Assembly (NCBI GenBank): GCA_004835665.1
Contig: RBKR01000028.1
Location: 1-64,000 of the forward strand
DNA from: Phoma sp. XZ068
Taxonomy: Eukaryota; Ascomycota; Dothideomycetes; Pleosporales; Didymellaceae
DNA length: 64,000 bases
Reading direction: 5' to 3'
Shown: one piece after another, positions 63,108-64,000 of the stretch
Layout: the number at the start of each line of letters is the position of its first letter
How positions within the stretch are numbered: position 1 is the first letter of the stretch
Translations under genes and position numbers: made by a program
The notes under the pieces: model-generated
Databases searched by the model: none
What the model saw: the letters and a program-made list of their open reading frames with translations, nothing else
What the model was told of the DNA's origin: nothing

Positions 63108-64000
63108 TCAAGACTCATCGTTCTGATGCGGGAACCCTGAGGCCTTCCGCGCCATATCATTGATCCACATGTGACTTGGCTCGATCCCCTCCTTCTGCGA
63201 CAATGCGTCCGCAAGATACAACCATGCAAGCGCATTTCCCACGGTGCTGAGATCATCACTGACATGCGTGGCTGCGTGGCGAGCCATGTCGTCATATGCT
63301 TTGTGATTCGTAAACAAGTAATGCAAGTAGCGCGCAACGGCTTTGTGGTCGCCACTCTCTACTAGAAACCCCGATTTGCCGTGATCGATTCGAGTTGACA
63401 TGCCTTCCATACGTGTGGCAATGGTGGGCACACCTTTGTGCAGGGCTTCACTAATCTGGACTCCGAAGTTCGGCTGAGTGGAGAGGTGGAGGACGACTCG
63501 GGCAGCGGATGTGAGTGCGTTACGAGTTTGATCCGCAATACCAGAACGCACAAAGATCATGTCGTCTTGGATATCCATGAACCGAGTCTGTAGGTGGTGG
63601 CAGATCGAGGTCGTATTGTAATTGTCGAGAGAGCTGTAACTAAGGACAAGCAGCTGAGGAATTTCTGAAATATGCATGTCCTTCATGTATTCGCGGCGAA
63701 GCTCAGCATATGAGGCCAACACATCGAGGAGATCTGTTGGAGAGCCCGAATCCGTCATTTGAAGGATGTAGGGACGATATGGAAATTCGAATCGATGCGC
63801 CTGAGTGTTCAAACATTCTGCTCTGAAGTTTTGGATGTAGAACTTCGAATCCCAGTCGGGAAGGCTCTTGTTCAGTCCGTCTAGCCAGTCGGCGGTAGCA
63901 GGCATATAGCCGACTTTCTTGGGAGTGACGCTTTCAGGCACACAGTCGCGGATGGGATGGCTGAGGAAAACATCACAACTCTTGATGTCGTTCCAGATCC
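63108..64000 (-). CDS. Trehalose synthase-like glycosyltransferase (ccg-9 type), 5' end outside window
   Basis: The frame is open from the window edge to the stop at 63,108-63,110 (about 297 codons), with the N-terminus missing. SHPIRDCVPESVTPKKVGYM, PATADWLDGLNK, PYILQMTDSGSP, DVLASYAELRREYMKD and SEALHKGVPTIATRMEGM then GKSGFLVESGDHKAVARYL form a GT-B C-terminal domain of the GT4 kind, and match the layout of fungal clock-controlled gene 9 trehalose synthases. The donor-site Glu context (E in ISEALHKGVP) is present, but the usual PSKG and EGFE-type motifs are altered (SGSPTDLL, TQPNFGVQ), so activity may be reduced. If intact, it would make trehalose in the cytosol from a nucleotide or phosphate sugar and glucose. 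It is the first ordinary metabolic gene inward from the telomere. Confidence 0.72.
   Translation of the reverse strand, partial: IWNDIKSCDVFLSHPIRDCVPESVTPKKVGYMPATADWLDGLNKSLPDWDSKFYIQNFRAECLNTQAHRFEFPYRPYILQMTDSGSPTDLLDVLASYAELRREYMKDMHISEIPQLLVLSYSSLDNYNTTSICHHLQTRFMDIQDDMIFVRSGIADQTRNALTSAARVVLHLSTQPNFGVQISEALHKGVPTIATRMEGMSTRIDHGKSGFLVESGDHKAVARYLHYLFTNHKAYDDMARHAATHVSDDLSTVGNALAWLYLADALSQKEGIEPSHMWINDMARKASGFPHQNDES

Noticed and set aside
1..64000. tRNA or rRNA genes
   Set aside because: I looked for conserved A/B-box-type pairs and rRNA-like blocks and saw none I could support.

Overview
The window is the left end of a filamentous fungal chromosome, most likely from an ascomycete. It begins with about 100 bases of CCCTAA-strand telomere repeat. 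The genes are eukaryotic: short introns with CTAAC-type branch sites, a Zn2Cys6 domain, a family PL3 pectate lyase, pogo/Fot-type transposons, and a ccg-9-like trehalose synthase. I cannot name the species.

Layout. 1-4.0 kb: telomere, CT microsatellite, an 18-bp satellite, pyrimidine-rich sequence and dispersed subtelomeric motifs, some with interstitial CCCTAA. 4.0-21.5 kb: two divergent gene pairs. In each, a very large telomere-linked RecQ-type helicase (TLH1, TLH2) is read toward the telomere, and a partner gene of unknown function (P1, P3) is read away from it. A third partner copy (P2) and an intact pogo-type transposon lie between the pairs. 21.5-22.6 kb: an internal block that repeats the subtelomeric features (shared motif, 18-bp satellite, pyrimidine tract) and looks like a buried former chromosome end. 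22.6-32.6 kb: a third helicase (TLH3) without a partner, a small helicase relic, and two broken helicase-free paralogues (TLH4, TLH5). 32.6-63 kb: low gene density with decayed transposases, a LINE fragment, an inverted pair of LTR-like repeats, broken genes (Zn2Cys6-acetyltransferase, aldehyde dehydrogenase, MFS transporter) and a few apparently intact genes (PL3 pectate lyase, a possible DUF7726-like protein, some hypothetical proteins). 63.1-64 kb: the 3' part of a glycosyltransferase resembling clock-controlled trehalose synthase, running off the window.

Main observation. All five TLH-family proteins share an OrsD-like C2H2 N-terminus and a central domain whose conserved blocks resemble a tyrosine recombinase catalytic core: an Arg box, a Lys strand, a second Arg (often followed by His), and a GH...Y box. 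In TLH1-3 this is followed by a RecQ helicase. The partner proteins P1-P3 share an N-terminal block, basic nuclear-localisation-like patches, an acidic tail, and a C-terminal PCNA-binding (PIP-box)-like motif, Q-x-T-L-x-E-L-[FC]. I propose, as inference, a chromosome-end module made of a recombinase-helicase and a putative clamp-binding partner, possibly a mobile or end-maintenance system. I cannot tell from sequence alone whether it has been described before.

Limits. Coordinates of single ORFs are firm. Intron borders, element edges and functional calls are read by eye, without database search.
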